A stretch of DNA of 64,000 nucleotides. Origin: Drosophila persimilis (taxonomy: Eukaryota; Arthropoda; Insecta; Diptera; Drosophilidae). A program made the translations under genes and the position numbers. The notes under the pieces were generated by a model, which was not told the DNA's origin, did not search any database, and saw only the letters and a program-made list of their open reading frames with translations. The stretch lies in assembly GCF_003286085.1 (NCBI RefSeq), contig NW_020825298.1, positions 7,750,001-7,814,000 of the forward strand. Direction: 5' to 3'. Below, piece after piece: positions 11,994 through 24,430 of the stretch (its first letter is position 1; each line of letters starts with the position of its first letter).

Positions 11994-11999
11994 AATAAA
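11994..11999 (+). terminator. Poly(A) signal of small-peptide gene 2
   Basis: This is a canonical AATAAA 67 nt after the stop codon of the second small-peptide gene. Confidence 0.4.
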
Positions 12000-12944
12000 C
12001 ATGGTTTTACGGTAGCAATGACTTTCTGAAAGGCTATCCTCTGGAGTCGTCTGCAGTCGGAGTATATCGATAAAGAAAATGTGACGGAGAAGTGATTTGT
12101 CAAGGGATCAGTCAGTCGATTACCAATCGCTGATCAGCAAGTCAGTCTGAGCGGCATCTCATCATGAATCGCTTCTGTAGTGGAAATGGATTCACTTATA
12201 TCTATGTCGAAGATATGTATTAATTATGAGATTGTTTACTTCATAATACTCATGTTATCAAAATTATACCATAACCTTTCCCAATTAAAATGTTTTTGCG
12301 TTGACAGCATCTTATATATACACGTATATTATCTATATTAAATGATCAGCGTAAAAAATTGACATTCGAGCTTTGAGTTGCTTGAGTTCTGAATTGAAAT
12401 AAGAGTATTCTATAGTCCCTAAAGATGTATATTTCCAGGTTAAAAATAATGTAATAAATATGTAATTTTGATTTGGTTCGACAACAGACGGTATTATCTG
12501 TATGTATTATGTATTATCTCTGTTTGATTGTTATTTTATGTGCATTTCAAATATGAATTCATTTGATACTTATTTCTGAAGCTCTCAAGCTGTTCCGGGA
12601 ATTTTCTAGAGCCTTTACAATCGTATCGATATCGACTTTTCAATTAAAAAGTAGGTGAAATTACCAAAAAAAAATTAGATAGATATAAAATGGTTCTTCA
12701 AAGCCAGAAACTGGTTTTAAATCATTATTATCATTCTACATATGAATGTAGTGATTTATGTGCTTTCGAGTGGTGCTTTGGTAATACAGATATAACTCAG
12801 AGTTGAGTCTAACTTTAGATTAACGGCAAATGGCTGTATAAGTATCCCAACATCTCTTATAAATCTCAATTTCAGTGCAATATTCTCCATTAATCTACAA
12901 TATTTAAATATTGTTAAATTTTGCTGATTTTAGATAAGTTTTCA
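12000..12944. other. AT-rich intergenic DNA, no gene recognised
   Basis: This is unique AT-rich sequence. A 19-codon frame at 12,164 (MNRFCSGNGF...) lies where a third peptide gene might have been expected, but it has no signal peptide and only one cysteine, so I do not call it. Confidence 0.5.
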
Positions 12945-13150
12945 GAGGGTATTATGAACTTAACAAGATGTTTGCAATGTATTGAAAAAATATCCTTCTG
13001 TCATTACATATTATTATCGATGTCTTAATGATTCAAAATTATGTCGTTGCTCCAAAACTTCTTGTTATCGAAAAAATGGAGTATGTCTTATAGACATGTA
13101 GAAGGGTATTAAAAGCTTCGGCCCCCTCTTTCGGCATGGCTTCGTTTGTG
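12945..13150 (+). repeat. Second relic of the dispersed hairpin-head repeat
   Basis: The block opens with CAGAGGGTATTATGAA followed by AGATGTTTGCAATG. It closes about 160 bp later with GAAGGGTATTAAAAGCTTCG and a TTCGGC/GGCATGGC stretch. The head and tail match the block at 7,158-7,390 in order and spacing, while the middle has diverged strongly, as expected of old copies. There is no coding capacity. The family is not named; the head and tail motifs are of a kind widely dispersed in Drosophila. Confidence 0.4.
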
Positions 13151-16100
13151 GCTTTTTGTTAAATTTTTGGTTATAACCTCGTCACAGACAAAAACAAACT
13201 TCGTCTGGCCATAAATATTCGTTATAAATATCACACAAATATCGTTGTCCCAGCGGCAGATGATGCAGGGGGGATACATGGAGGGATACGAGGAGGGGCC
13301 AGGCCACTCGAAAACAGCGGCAGCTTGCCGCTTGTCTTGTCTAACGATAAATAACAGTTAGAGCTGTACCTACCGTATACGCCAGAAGAAGATCTCCGCT
13401 CAGCCCAAAAAAAAAATGCCAAGTCGGAACCCCGGACTGTATCTGTATCTGTATCTCTTCGCCTGAGACTCGACTCAACTCAAATCAAGTTAGCTCGTTG
13501 CTTGTCTCTGCTCACATTTTTAAGGTGTGACCAAAAGCGAACGAAACTCATAATTTTTTAAATTAGCATTTCTGTTTTCCTCTCTTCTGGGTTTTCGGAT
13601 TTGGTTTGGGTTTTGGTTTGGCTTTTGGGCGACACATGGACCCGAAGATGGTTTTATTTTACGTGGCGCGCGTTGTCATAAAACGAAATTTACAAATTGT
13701 ACGCCAGTCCCCAGTCTTCAGTCTTCAGACTCCATTCTCTGCAAGGTACCAACACAAAGAATCCACTGATGATGATGATGATGCTGATGCTCAAGCGACG
13801 ACATAGACATCATCGAGCATCATTCTGATTCTCATTCGAAGGAAGAGGAGAGTAGAGGAGATTTCGACCCTCCGTCCATCCTCTTTCGCCGAGTGGTGGT
13901 TGCAATAAACTCATCAATAAATTGCCGTCTGTTTCGCATTGGTTATACGAGTATGACGCCAGCGAACCACCAACGCAACGCATTGCACCACCGCACCACC
14001 ATGCCCCTCTACTCTAACTCTTTTTCAGTCATGTGGAATTTTGGGTTACCCTGTGATTGTCGGAGCGAAGGGTATGCACCAGGGAAGAGAGACTACACCA
14101 TTTAGAGGTACCGATCTTGATATTCGAAATATTTTAGATATGTACTGAACTATTCCAGGTGCTCTTATGCAGTATTGATGTGCCATAGTATTTTTTTTTT
14201 TTAGTGATTTTCCGCTTAAATCTTATAACATACATCTTCATGACGGAGGTATCCAGTGGTCGTAATGTCTTTGAAACGTTCTTCTTTCGCTTGGGTTTCG
14301 GGTGGTCTCTTCTTCGGAGGCTTTCTTTCTAGAGACGCGCGCGCGTGGCTAAGTGGATTTGTGTGTTTTGTTGTGCGAGAAAAATGTTTATTGTTTCAAC
14401 TTTGTTATCATCTGTAAAGTAAACTCACGCACACACTCTCCACTCCCGCAACATATCCCGCACTCACAGATACCCGATCTGTGGTCAATTTTTCGTTGTG
14501 TGATTTCTAATTTGTTTATACAAAATCATTGTACGCTTATTTATGGCAGCAACTGTCAAATGTCCAACCGGAAGAGGAGACAGGCGGACAGACGGACAGA
14601 CGGACGTATGGAGACGGAGTGGAGTCCCAGTCCCAGTTCCAGTTCCAGGTCCACAGATTCCCCATTGATGATTATTCTTTTCCACACTTCTTCTTCTGTG
14701 TGATTTTCTGGTGTTTTGTGACCTTATCTCTGGGCCAAGAATTTGTCTCTTTTGTGTCTGAATTTTGCTGGGAATTTATTGGTACAAAGAAGTCGCGTGT
14801 TGGGCCCATCAATCTCCAGCAAGAGATCGGGGAATTCGGGACACGACTGGGAGGAAGCCCAGCCGCTTGATATACAACATTTTTCACGCTTCTCTCTTTT
14901 TGTTGGCCAAAAGAAGACGAAACTAACGAATTAATTACTGTATGTGGACCAAGCTGGTACGATATTTTGTGTCATGGATTTGCGGACTTTAAGCACATGC
15001 TTAGATACATTTGGATTTAAGTAAAGCATAAGCACAACTCGATATAGCCTCTTCATAGGTTTCACTTCATTTAAAATCAACTTTTGGTATATTGGTATAC
15101 TTACAGCTGTGATTGTTCAATCTAAGCTGTGCTGCAAAGTGCTATCTGTTTATTCTAAAATTTCAATGGTTTTTGAACTACAAAATCAGATTTCACAAGT
15201 CAGATTTCCATTTCAGATATGCAAAAAACCGAACAAAACAAAGAGTCATGATTCAAATCGAGTTGTGACGCCCCCGTTGGCCATAGAGATAACGAAGGTA
15301 CGATATAGATCGCTATGGGAAACCCCTAACGTGCCCGGGATAAACGGCAATCAAAACGAACTTCAAACATTAACGCGCTTTGGCCCGCCTCAATGTTGAT
15401 TCAATTATCACAGCATGGTGGCCCATGCCATACCATAGCATAGCATCTACTCCCATCTTTTGCCATCCCATTCCCAGAACAATCAACCCCCGGAACATTC
15501 CCCCATTAGTAGCAACTGTTTCGCTTGTAATCTACACCATGCCACGCCCAACAGAAGTTCATTAAACATCCACCACCAGCACCAGCACCCTGTCCGTTCA
15601 GGGGATATTCCAAGGCTTAGACCTATAGAAGGGATGGGGGTATATTCGAGGGTTTAGACCTGCAAATGGGGTGCGAAGTGGGCACAAATTATTAAGCTAA
15701 TAAACAACAAAAATACGGATACGGATACCGAAAGAGAAGCAGCAATTTGTACCCCTGTTTCTGGGGTAGTAGGGATCGGATCTGAAAACTTGTCAGAATG
15801 CTGATAAGCGTGAAATATATCTATCTATAGCATGAGAGCACTTTAAAGGCCGCCCCTTGGAACTGTCAACGGCAGCCAGACCAGACAGAAGGGATCTCTG
15901 ATGGGATGGTACCGGTTGCCGGGTGCCGGATATATTGTCGTTTTCCTGGTTATATGCATCGTTGATCTTTGAACACAAAACGGCTTATATAACCATAATT
16001 GTGGATGAGGTCTGTTGCATCTGTTGGGTTTCGAAAGGAACTCTCTAAACTGGCAAGGGAACCATTCATCTCTCTCCTTGGGATTATCGCAGGTCGGCCA

Positions 16101-19100
16101 TCGGCTTAGAGCTGGCAATTGGGCCTCTAACTCTTCTTTCTCTCACACATTCATCTGTTGGATTGCACTCTGTTACTCGTATTGGGTGTGTTAATCGTTG
16201 ACACAGACACAGACAGAGACCTAATTAACCATTAAGTGAGCGCCAATAATGTCACAAATGTCGGATTACATCTGAATGAAGGGGGGCTTTCCATTCCAAT
16301 AGAATGGAAGGGAATTCTGATTGACACATTATCAAGGAGTATGTGAAAGGTAGTCGTAAACATGTACATTACCATATTTCCTAGTAGATTTCTTCTTTCA
16401 TTTCACTTGAAAGACCCATACCGCCGCTCTAGATGCAATACTCTGAAAATCCGAAAGATTTCACTAATGGGCCATTAATCACTTGTTCAAATAGAACAGA
16501 ATAGAACGACTTTGAGTACACTCTTTCTTCTCGTATAAGGAAAAATCCCACACATTGCTAATCCTTATATACACACAGATCGGAGGAGTTACGTACATAC
16601 ATCAGAAACACTCAGAGAGGCAAGAACAACAAATACCTGAAAATATGTCACATTTTTTCGTTAAAACGGAAATTTATAACTGCCCCAGCGAGGGGGGCCT
16701 GCGAGTAAGTAACAGTATTACAACACCTTGACAGACGCTAAACTCTATATTTGTCGACAAATACCCCCCCGTACCGTATCGCACCGTACCGTATATGGCG
16801 GGTAGAAGGGGGTTGGACACGTTAGCCGTTCGACGTCCGACCATATCCGTGCAAAGCAATCTTGTCAGTATATTACGTTAATGACAAATTGACGGCACCG
16901 GGCCCGGTGCTCTTTGATGTGTTTTGTGTTTGATTGTTTTGGTTCTAATCATCGCCGACTGCCGCCTAGGTAGTACCCACGTACTGGGGGGACACGTACT
17001 TGGGGCTCTCTCCGTGGAACGGGGTACCAGAAGGTACTCTTTTTTTGGAATGGGGAGGAGCTATGGGTTGGAGTGTTGTGCTTGCAAATGATTTCGTTTT
17101 AATTTAACCGCGTCGTCAATTAGCTTCGAAGCTTGGGGAGTACTACCAGTGCCATGGAGGCAGAGAGTAATGGCTATCCATGGAACTTATGGAGCTTATC
17201 GGGTTTCCGAAAAGTCATATAACCCTCCTACAGTTGGGAGGGATGATGGTTGGGTTGGGAGGGGAGGGAGATAAGCCCATACCATACCATTATCTGGTGC
17301 GAACATTCTCTCTCACCGTTCGCTCTCTAAGTTCTGTTGGATGGGTTCTGTTGTGGGCTCTGTTGCCGTTTCTGTTTGATGATTATGTGTAGTACACAAC
17401 TCGATGCGGCGACTGCTCCGTGCTACGTGCCGCGAACTTGTCAAACAAGCCCTGTGCAAACACTCAGAGAGGGAGAGAGTGGCAGACGTTCTCTAGAGAG
17501 AGAGTGCAGACGAACGGATGATTGCACTGATGATTGTCAATTATACGAGTACTCTAGGGCGTACAACAACTCTAAATATATGTACGATTATAGCTCGTAT
17601 ACGTACGTATACGTATATATAGCATTTGTTTGCATTTGCGCCTGCCTGCAATAAAATCCAACAACCGACAAACGGTGCAACATCAAGGCGCAAGGGCATA
17701 TTTGTGTGTGTGTGTGGATTGTGGGGTATGGATATGCCATGCGTCAGTACTCTGCCGCAACGTGAGAGCTAACTCCCAACTCTGTTTGGGGCCTGCCTGC
17801 CCAGCCGTCGGCAAAAGTGTCCCATCCAATAAAATCTAATAACCACTTGGGACGCAATTCCTCCTCAGTCCTCAGTCCTCAGTCCTCTGGCTGTCCGCTG
17901 TGGGGAGTGCGAGTGCGGCTTCTCCATAGACCCGATGCGATGCGAGATAAGCAAGCTCTATCTATTCACTTGCACGATTTTCGGCAGCTTTTCTTCTGTA
18001 TGATGACATTGGCACAAAGACCTCTTCGCTGGCAGCAGCAGTCTTGGCGTTTCCAGAAATTGAGTTTTCCATGGTTTATGATCTTGCGGCGGCTGACGAG
18101 GGCTTTGAAGCGTGACGGAGCCTAGAATTGGGGATGGGGACACTGCATTCCTAGAGAGAGCTGTGATGACTGAATGGGTGCTTTTTTTTTCAGGGGAGAA
18201 TTCGGATAATAGGGAGAGGAAAACTATAGAATACTTTCCAGGCAATTGGAAGGACAGGAAGTGGTTGAAGATAGAGAATACTTTCGATGTATCCAATACA
18301 CATCTATCGTAAACCTTTCTCCTATTTTAACTCCCTCACATCTCTGTCCTCTATTCGACACTCAACCTCACTTCACCTCTTAGCTAAATCTCTCAATGGC
18401 TCCTCCAAGAGGCAACAAATATGTCTGCAAAACCTTTACGATATGGCACCTAATTAGGCAGAAGAACGCCACAGAAATTTACGCTCCGCCAGAGGATGGT
18501 CCGACCCAGAACTTTGGGACGCCGGCGGCTGCATGGATGGATGGGATGGATGGGATGGATGGATGGGCGATCTACTCGTGTACGGGGCATGCATCAGCGC
18601 TGTGCAAACATGGATTCGTTCCCATTGAGGTGCCGATAACCCGCTCCGAGTTATTGGTTGGGGCATACATCAAATCATAAAGCAAATGGTGCCGACAACT
18701 AACTGGCCAGAGTGCCGAAATGGCCAAATAACCCGAAGGCAACAACCAACCGACAGCCATGACATTTACATTCACATTCACCCCAAAAACAAGAAAGAAA
18801 GAAAGAAAGACACAAAATAAAGAAGAAAAGAAAATCAACGACCAAACAACCGGCGACAACGAGAACGTTCCGCTTTTTGCTTTGCTTTGCTTTGCGTTGC
18901 GTTGCGTTGGTTCCGGGAAACGCAACAAAATATTTCTCTCTCTCTCGCTCTCTTTTGCCAACAAACACCTTGACCAAAGATCCCCAATGGGATTCCGACT
19001 TCAAAGAATCTCGGAACTGCAGAGCTTCAGAGCCCCAGAGCTGGCTGCCACGCCTCGACACTAGACAACTACATTGTTGGGTGTTTGGTTGTTTGGTTGT

Positions 19101-21360
19101 TTGGTTGTTGTTCTCCTTCCTGTAAGTGTTGCAGATCGAAGCGGCTGTCGACTGTCGGGTGTTGTTGCTGCTGATGGGCTTATTAGAGTTAGTCAGCTTT
19201 TCGGTGCCTCAAAGCGAATTTAGTGCGGAGCCCCCTTCCCCCCTCCCCCACCCAAAAAAAAAACAACCGAAAACGAACAAACCCCATACCGAAAACCGAA
19301 CCGCGGGACCATCTACGGGCTGTCCCTTTGGTTTTATGACGACAATGCGTTTGCTGTCATAATTATTAGTCAAACACAAACAATGAATTTCATAATTTTC
19401 CCATCAATACGAGTCCGCTGAAAATGTTGCCTCGAAAGCGTTTAAACATCCGCCTCGCCCGCACGCGCCGCCCTGACAGAGAGGAGCAAGGCAGGAAGAA
19501 GGAGGTCGGAGGATGGAGGATGGAGGACGGAGGACGTCGGACGTCAGACTAGTCTCTAGAGTGGACGCACTGCGCACTCTCCCTGTGGAAATGAAGCCGT
19601 CGCGCATAAAGTGTGAAATTGCTGGCAATTCGCAGAGACGCTCCATTCTGGCTTTCGACTTTAGAGACTCTGCTCTGCTCATCTCTGAAACTCTGTTTAA
19701 GGCCCAACCTAATGGGTAGATGTAGATGTTTCTCCTCCTCCATTGAATAGAACAATATCCGCGCAAATATTTGCAGAGAGCAGCAGGCAGATCGTGTTGA
19801 AAATGTTGAACGTACTATGGGCTCTAGGTCTTGGTCTTGGTCTTGGTCTCTTCGCTTACCATAATTGTTGTTTGATCGTTGTAATTGGTTTGGCTGTAGC
19901 TGTAGCTGTAGCTGGAGCACAGGAAATGCAGCAGTGCAGCAGAGACAACATTGCAGGCGGCTTTACATTGATCCGTTTAACGATTGACAAACGTGGCCTT
20001 AAAAGAAGAACGGAACGAGGTCTGGAAAGGGGGGCTGGACTCTGAAAGTGGAACTGGACCTGCGACTGCGACTGCGACTCCGACTGGACCCCGGGTCGGC
20101 GTTTTGCTTTTGAACTGTTGTATGTGTCGTTATGGCCGCATCTTTTTGTAGTCGATAATAAAAATTGTAAACTTTGTGGCAGTCCGAACGGATGGCCGGA
20201 CGACCATCTGTCTCGATGGTTGGTGCTGTTGCTGTTGCTGGAGCTCCACCCTTGTTCTTGGCCGGACAGCCCACTTTTTGCTATAAAATTTCCAAAGACT
20301 TTTAACGGACACACCTAACAGTGTAGGGATATACGAGTACTCCATGGGAAATTGTGTTCTCCTCTCCAGATAGGATCTCCATCGGTATAGGGACAGGAAT
20401 CGTGGGTGGTCAAATCAGTTGATAGCGCCTGCCCTACATGCTTGTCGCTCGCCTTGTTCAACATTGTTTGACTTAAGACCGAGATAATGACAATGAATGG
20501 AAAAAAAGGAAGGTAACCAGGAGAGTGGTACCAAAGTATCCTCCCACACCGATAGACACACATAGCTGGTGCTCCCCTCCATCCTCAAACTGGTGAAAAA
20601 CTGGTGGGAAAAGTAGTCATCGACGACGCGTCGCATTGTCTCGCCCTGGTTGTTGGTTGTCATTCTTGTTTGATGTCGTTGTCGTTGTCGTTTGTTGTCA
20701 AAGGCTTGTTGTGTGGAGATCGGTACGAGTATACGGTGTTCAGTGTTCGGTGTTTGGTGTTCGGTGTTTGGTGTTCGGTGTACACCTTTAATGGTACATT
20801 AATTGCCCTTGTTGGCACTTGAGTGATAAACATCGGTACAAATATTTGATTTTAGTTTTCTACAAGTGGGTAAATAGTGTAGCTACAACAGAGGAATCAT
20901 AAGAGGAGTCCGTCCAATGAAGTGCGTTTGGAGTAGGAATAGGAATAGGAATACTTAGGAGTTGCAGTATGGGTATGGGTGGGTAAACCATGAGAATTTT
21001 CCAACTAAATTTCAAGGAATTTCTCATTTTCGATTCAGAGAACTTTCCAGATTGAAGTGGAACAGTTTTACGCACCGAAAGGATGTTATCGGTATCTGAA
21101 AAAAGAATTTTGAACAGCCCGTAAGGAAGACTGTGAGATCTTATGGGGTTTTATACAGACCATGAAATTGTTTCAAATTTATCCATTTCAGGACTTTTTC
21201 TTGTTGTATCCTTCAATTCCCTTATTCGTATATAGTCTGGAAAGAGCAATCTTCCTTCAATAACATCATTATTACATCATTCAATGCAAACTCTGAGAAG
21301 TTTAGTTGCAGATCCATAAAAAAAAATAAACCATTCCTTGTAATTTTACTTTTCATCTAT
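13151..21360. other. Intergenic DNA downstream of sob, no gene recognised
   Basis: No supported gene in about 8 kb. It holds TACGAGTA octamers at 13946, 17544, 20332 and 20724, its reverse complement at 16174, and TTTATGGC boxes at 13208 and 14540. There is a GGATGGATG tandem at about 18,533-18,567 and a GTGTTCGGTGTTTG tandem at about 20,736-20,780. Open frames up to about 150 codons occur (for example minus strand 19,856-20,314), but they translate CAG/CCAGAG-type simple DNA. A stretch at 14,345 reads like a tRNA A box (TGGCTAAGTGG) but has no B box behind it. Confidence 0.5.
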
Positions 21361-21365
21361 TATCA

Positions 21366-21371
21366 TTTATT
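21366..21371 (-). terminator. sob: Poly(A) signal of sob
   Basis: AATAAA on the minus strand, 269 nt after the sob stop codon, gives a short 3' UTR. It is the first canonical signal downstream of the stop. Confidence 0.45.
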
Positions 21372-21639
21372 CGATTGTACAATAAGAGTTCACAATTTCG
21401 CTTAAGCACTAGACATATAGTAATAGTATCGATATCGAGTAGTTCCTTATAAAGTCAAACTTTGCTGCTAAGCTTACGTCACAAATATCCGTGGCTTAAA
21501 CCTGTCTTACGGCTAAACTAACTGTAAGTTAAATGCTGTTAGCTGTGGGGGGACTTCGTGGAGGGACTCGTGTGTCATGAGAGCTGCAAATGAGATTATC
21601 TTAAAAGTGAGTGGGATATGCTCTGAGAGTGGAGTTGGA

Positions 21640-23538
21640 TCAATCGCTGACGGCCACCAGATCCCTTGATGAGGAGGAGGAAGTGGCTGAGGAGCCGCCC
21701 GCTGCGCCAACCAAAGGTAGAGCCAGACCCATACCCAGATCGGAACTAGAGCTGGAGCCAAGGGGGCCGGGGCCGGGGCCGAATAGATCACTCAGATTGC
21801 CACCCACACCGCCCGTGGCGGAGAGATTGTGGGTGAGACTGTGCCGCCGGAGATCGCAGTTGCGGCGAAAGACCTTGCCGCAGGAGGCGCAGTTGTAGGG
21901 TTTGATATCCGTGTGGGTGAGGAGGTGGGTCTTCAGGTTGGAGCGCTGGTTGAACGATCTGTTGCACACGGGGCACTTGTGCGGCGACTCCTCCATGTGC
22001 AGGATCTTGTGGACGGCCAGAGTGCGGGACTGACAGAACCCCTTGCCACATTCGGCGCACTTGAAGGGCTTCTCTTTCGAGTGGATGTATCTGTGAGGGC
22101 GAAAGAGATTCAAAGATGGGAATAGATGCTAAAGCTGGATGTTTTCCCCTATACTTGTATTCTAGCAGTGGACATGGTGTACCTACCTATGGTCCCTTAG
22201 ATGATCTTGCCGCCTGAAGGCCTTGCCACAGATATCACACGAATAGGGTCGCTCGTCTGTGTGGGTCCGTTCATGGATCAGTAGGTTGTACGACTTGGTG
22301 AACTGTCGATTGCAGAACTTGCAGATGAACTGCTTCTTGGATCGCTGTGCGGCCGCTGCTGCCGCTGCCGTGGAGCTGGCCCCCTCCTCCACGGCCCCAC
22401 CTCCGGCCATCGATCCTCCCCCCATCACACTCATCTTGTCCTGGTACATGGTGGCCTGTAGGGAGTGCAGCGAGGTGTCCGCTTCCGCCTGGCCAAAGGT
22501 CGTGGGATTGAAGATGAAGCTGCCATAGCTGCTGTCGAGATCCCCGGCCTCGAAGGACAGCGCATCCTCTCCATCAAGCAGGGGCAGATCGCACTCGGCG
22601 GCCAGCTCTGCGGCTGTTGCACAGTCGAGGGCCGCTTGTTGATTGGCCGCGGCCGCAGCGGCGGCAGCAGCTGCTGCCACAGCAGCACTCACAGTTCCAA
22701 TCGAAGGCAGTGGCAGGCACTTGGTGGCACATGAAGTGTGGCTGTTGCTGCTGCTATTGTTGTTGTTGTTAGAGGTGCTGTTGCTGCCACTGCCGGGGGA
22801 GGAGGAGGAGGTGTTGCCGGTTGCGGCTGCATTGCTGGGCGGAACAGCAGACCCCACTGAGGAGCTCGATGAGCAGCTTGACTTGAGCTCAATGCTGGCG
22901 ATGTCTATGAGACTCGGAAGAGTGCTGCTGCTGCTGGTCTCTGCCTCGTTGTGGCAGCTGCTGCTGCCAATGCTGCTGCTGTTGCTGCTCCCAGCCCCAG
23001 TGTTGTTGTTGCTGTTCTGATTGTTGCTGAATCGAAAGACATCCGATTTGCCGGTGAGCCGCTGCAGGGCCAAGTAGGATTCTAGAGCCTGGAGATTGAG
23101 GGCTGCCGCCGCCGCGGAATTGGCCGGAAGGAGGGCCGCCTGCTGAAGGCTGCTCACCATCGTGCCCTGTAAAGAGAGCACCACTGCAGCCGCCGCTGCA
23201 AGGTCATTGGTGGCCGCCGCGGCTGTGGCAGCGGTGGCAGCCGCCATTGCGGCATTGCTGGATTTTGTGGCAGGCGCAGATTTGTTGGGGCTGGAATTGC
23301 TGTGGCTTTTGTCGGATTTGTTGTTGGAGTCTTTCCCAGTCGTGGGGGATTCCTTGGGGCAGCCACTGTGTCCCTTGGATGTGGCTGTGGCCGTGGCACT
23401 GCCCTCTAGTTCCACCAATTCATTGACTGCCGCCTCCACAGATGTTGCACTGCTCTCCTGCATATCGCTGTTGCAGCTCTTCTCTGCTGCCGCAGCAGCA
23501 GCGGCAGCAGCAGCACTCAAATGCTTAACTGCATCCAT
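21640..23538 (-). CDS. sob: Sister of odd and bowl (Sob), five-finger C2H2 transcription factor
   Basis: This is a two-exon gene, join 23538..22187 and 22090..21640, giving about 600 residues. It is a nuclear DNA-binding regulator of the odd-skipped family, used in embryonic segmentation, leg joint formation and gut patterning. Residues 9-18 are a polyalanine run. The next ~390 residues are low-complexity Ser/Asn/Ala/Thr-rich. Five C2H2 fingers follow, with ligands C406/C409/H422/H426, C434/C437/H450/H454, C462/C465/H478/H482, C490/C493/H506/H510 and C518/C521/H534/H538. Fingers 1-4 are almost identical to those of Odd. The fifth finger and the exact HSKEKPF linker point to Sob; Odd has four fingers and Drumstick two. 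The tail is Gly/Ser-rich and shows no FxIxxIL-type Groucho motif. The chosen ATG is the first in frame, but its context (TTTTTT before ATG) is poor and the frame stays open to 23652, so an upstream spliced start is possible. The family's usual length is about 580 residues. Confidence 0.93.
22091..22186 (-). other. sob: sob intron inside zinc finger 2
   Basis: The intron is 96 bp. The donor reads CATAG|GTAGGTAC and the acceptor TCACAG|ATACATCC. It splits the Arg codon 451 (AG|A), between the two zinc-binding histidines of finger 2. Joining restores the family-invariant [11 protein letters not shown]. Without the splice, the frame meets a TAG right after the donor. Confidence 0.93.
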
Positions 23539-24420
23539 AAAAAAGTCGAATCCACGCACACACACAGCTGGATATCGGTGGAGTCTGTGCCCCGTGGGCT
23601 TCTTGCTGTTGCTGCAAAAAGATGCAACCCTTTTTTTTATTGTTTGGCGCACCTACGCAGGTTCCTCGGAGCTGGGGCTGCAGATGGAGATGGAGATCGG
23701 ATCGGTGCTGGAGCTGGAGCTGGGGAAGAGCGCGCGCGTCCACATGAATATTAAAAACCACACGCCATCATAAATCACGTCTTAGTCACGCTTTCAAAAG
23801 TCATAAAAATCGAATTTGACGTTGGCCAACCACAGCAACAAAAAAAACAGCCCAAAATGCACAGAGTCTGTCTTCTGGGGGCCAGTTTTTTTAGCCGGGC
23901 CAAGAGCATGCAGGTCGACGAGGAGGCAGCAACAAATTGGCGGTAGACACAGGCACGCTTTCGGACTGATGGAATGATGCTTGAATGCTGGAGACTGGAG
24001 ACTGGCACACGCGTTAATTCATAGGTGATTTGCCACCAGAGCAGATAGGAAGAGAGAGTAGTAGGTGGGTGGGTGGTTGGGTGGCTGGGTAGTTGGTTTG
24101 TTATCGTTTACTAGCCGGCTTCCGTTTTCTTTTTTTGGGCACTACACTTCCGCAATTTCCGATACGCACACGGATCTAACTCGATTTTTGTTTGCTTTGA
24201 TTGTTGGTTCTCTTCTTTATCCGCTCTTCTTCTTCTTTTGCGTCTTCCTTATCTGTTTCTGTTTCTTCTTTTTCTTTTTCTGCTTCTGTTTCTTTCTGGC
24301 CGTCTGATCAACCGTCGCTGCACACAATATTGGTAAAAGATCTCGGAATAACTAAAAGTCCATTGCTCTGCGGACGGTGCGCGGACCTGCGCTCACTTGT
24401 TGATCCGTGGCTCTCACCAA
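23539..24420 (-). promoter_or_regulatory. sob: sob 5' leader and proximal promoter region
   Basis: The region between the first sob ATG and the GAGA tract. It has no other open frame of interest. A possible donor (CTGCGTAG|GTGCGC, near 23652) and a possible acceptor (ATATCCAG, near 23572) hint at a 5'-UTR intron, but neither can be proved from the sequence. No TATA box is seen. A weak initiator-like TCAGTG (A at 24424) sits beside the GAGA tract. The transcription start is left open. Confidence 0.35.
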
Positions 24421-24430
24421 CACTGAGGCA

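Noticed and set aside
14345-14420. tRNA-like A box TGGCTAAGTGG
   Set aside because: No B box or cloverleaf follows.
1-21360. Expected neighbour drumstick (drm)
   Set aside because: No two-finger ICKYCQRRF-like frame occurs anywhere in the window; its main exon would exceed 60 codons and should be visible.
21640-22125. Plus-strand open frames over the sob and odd fingers
   Set aside because: They are antisense shadows of the real minus-strand coding exons.
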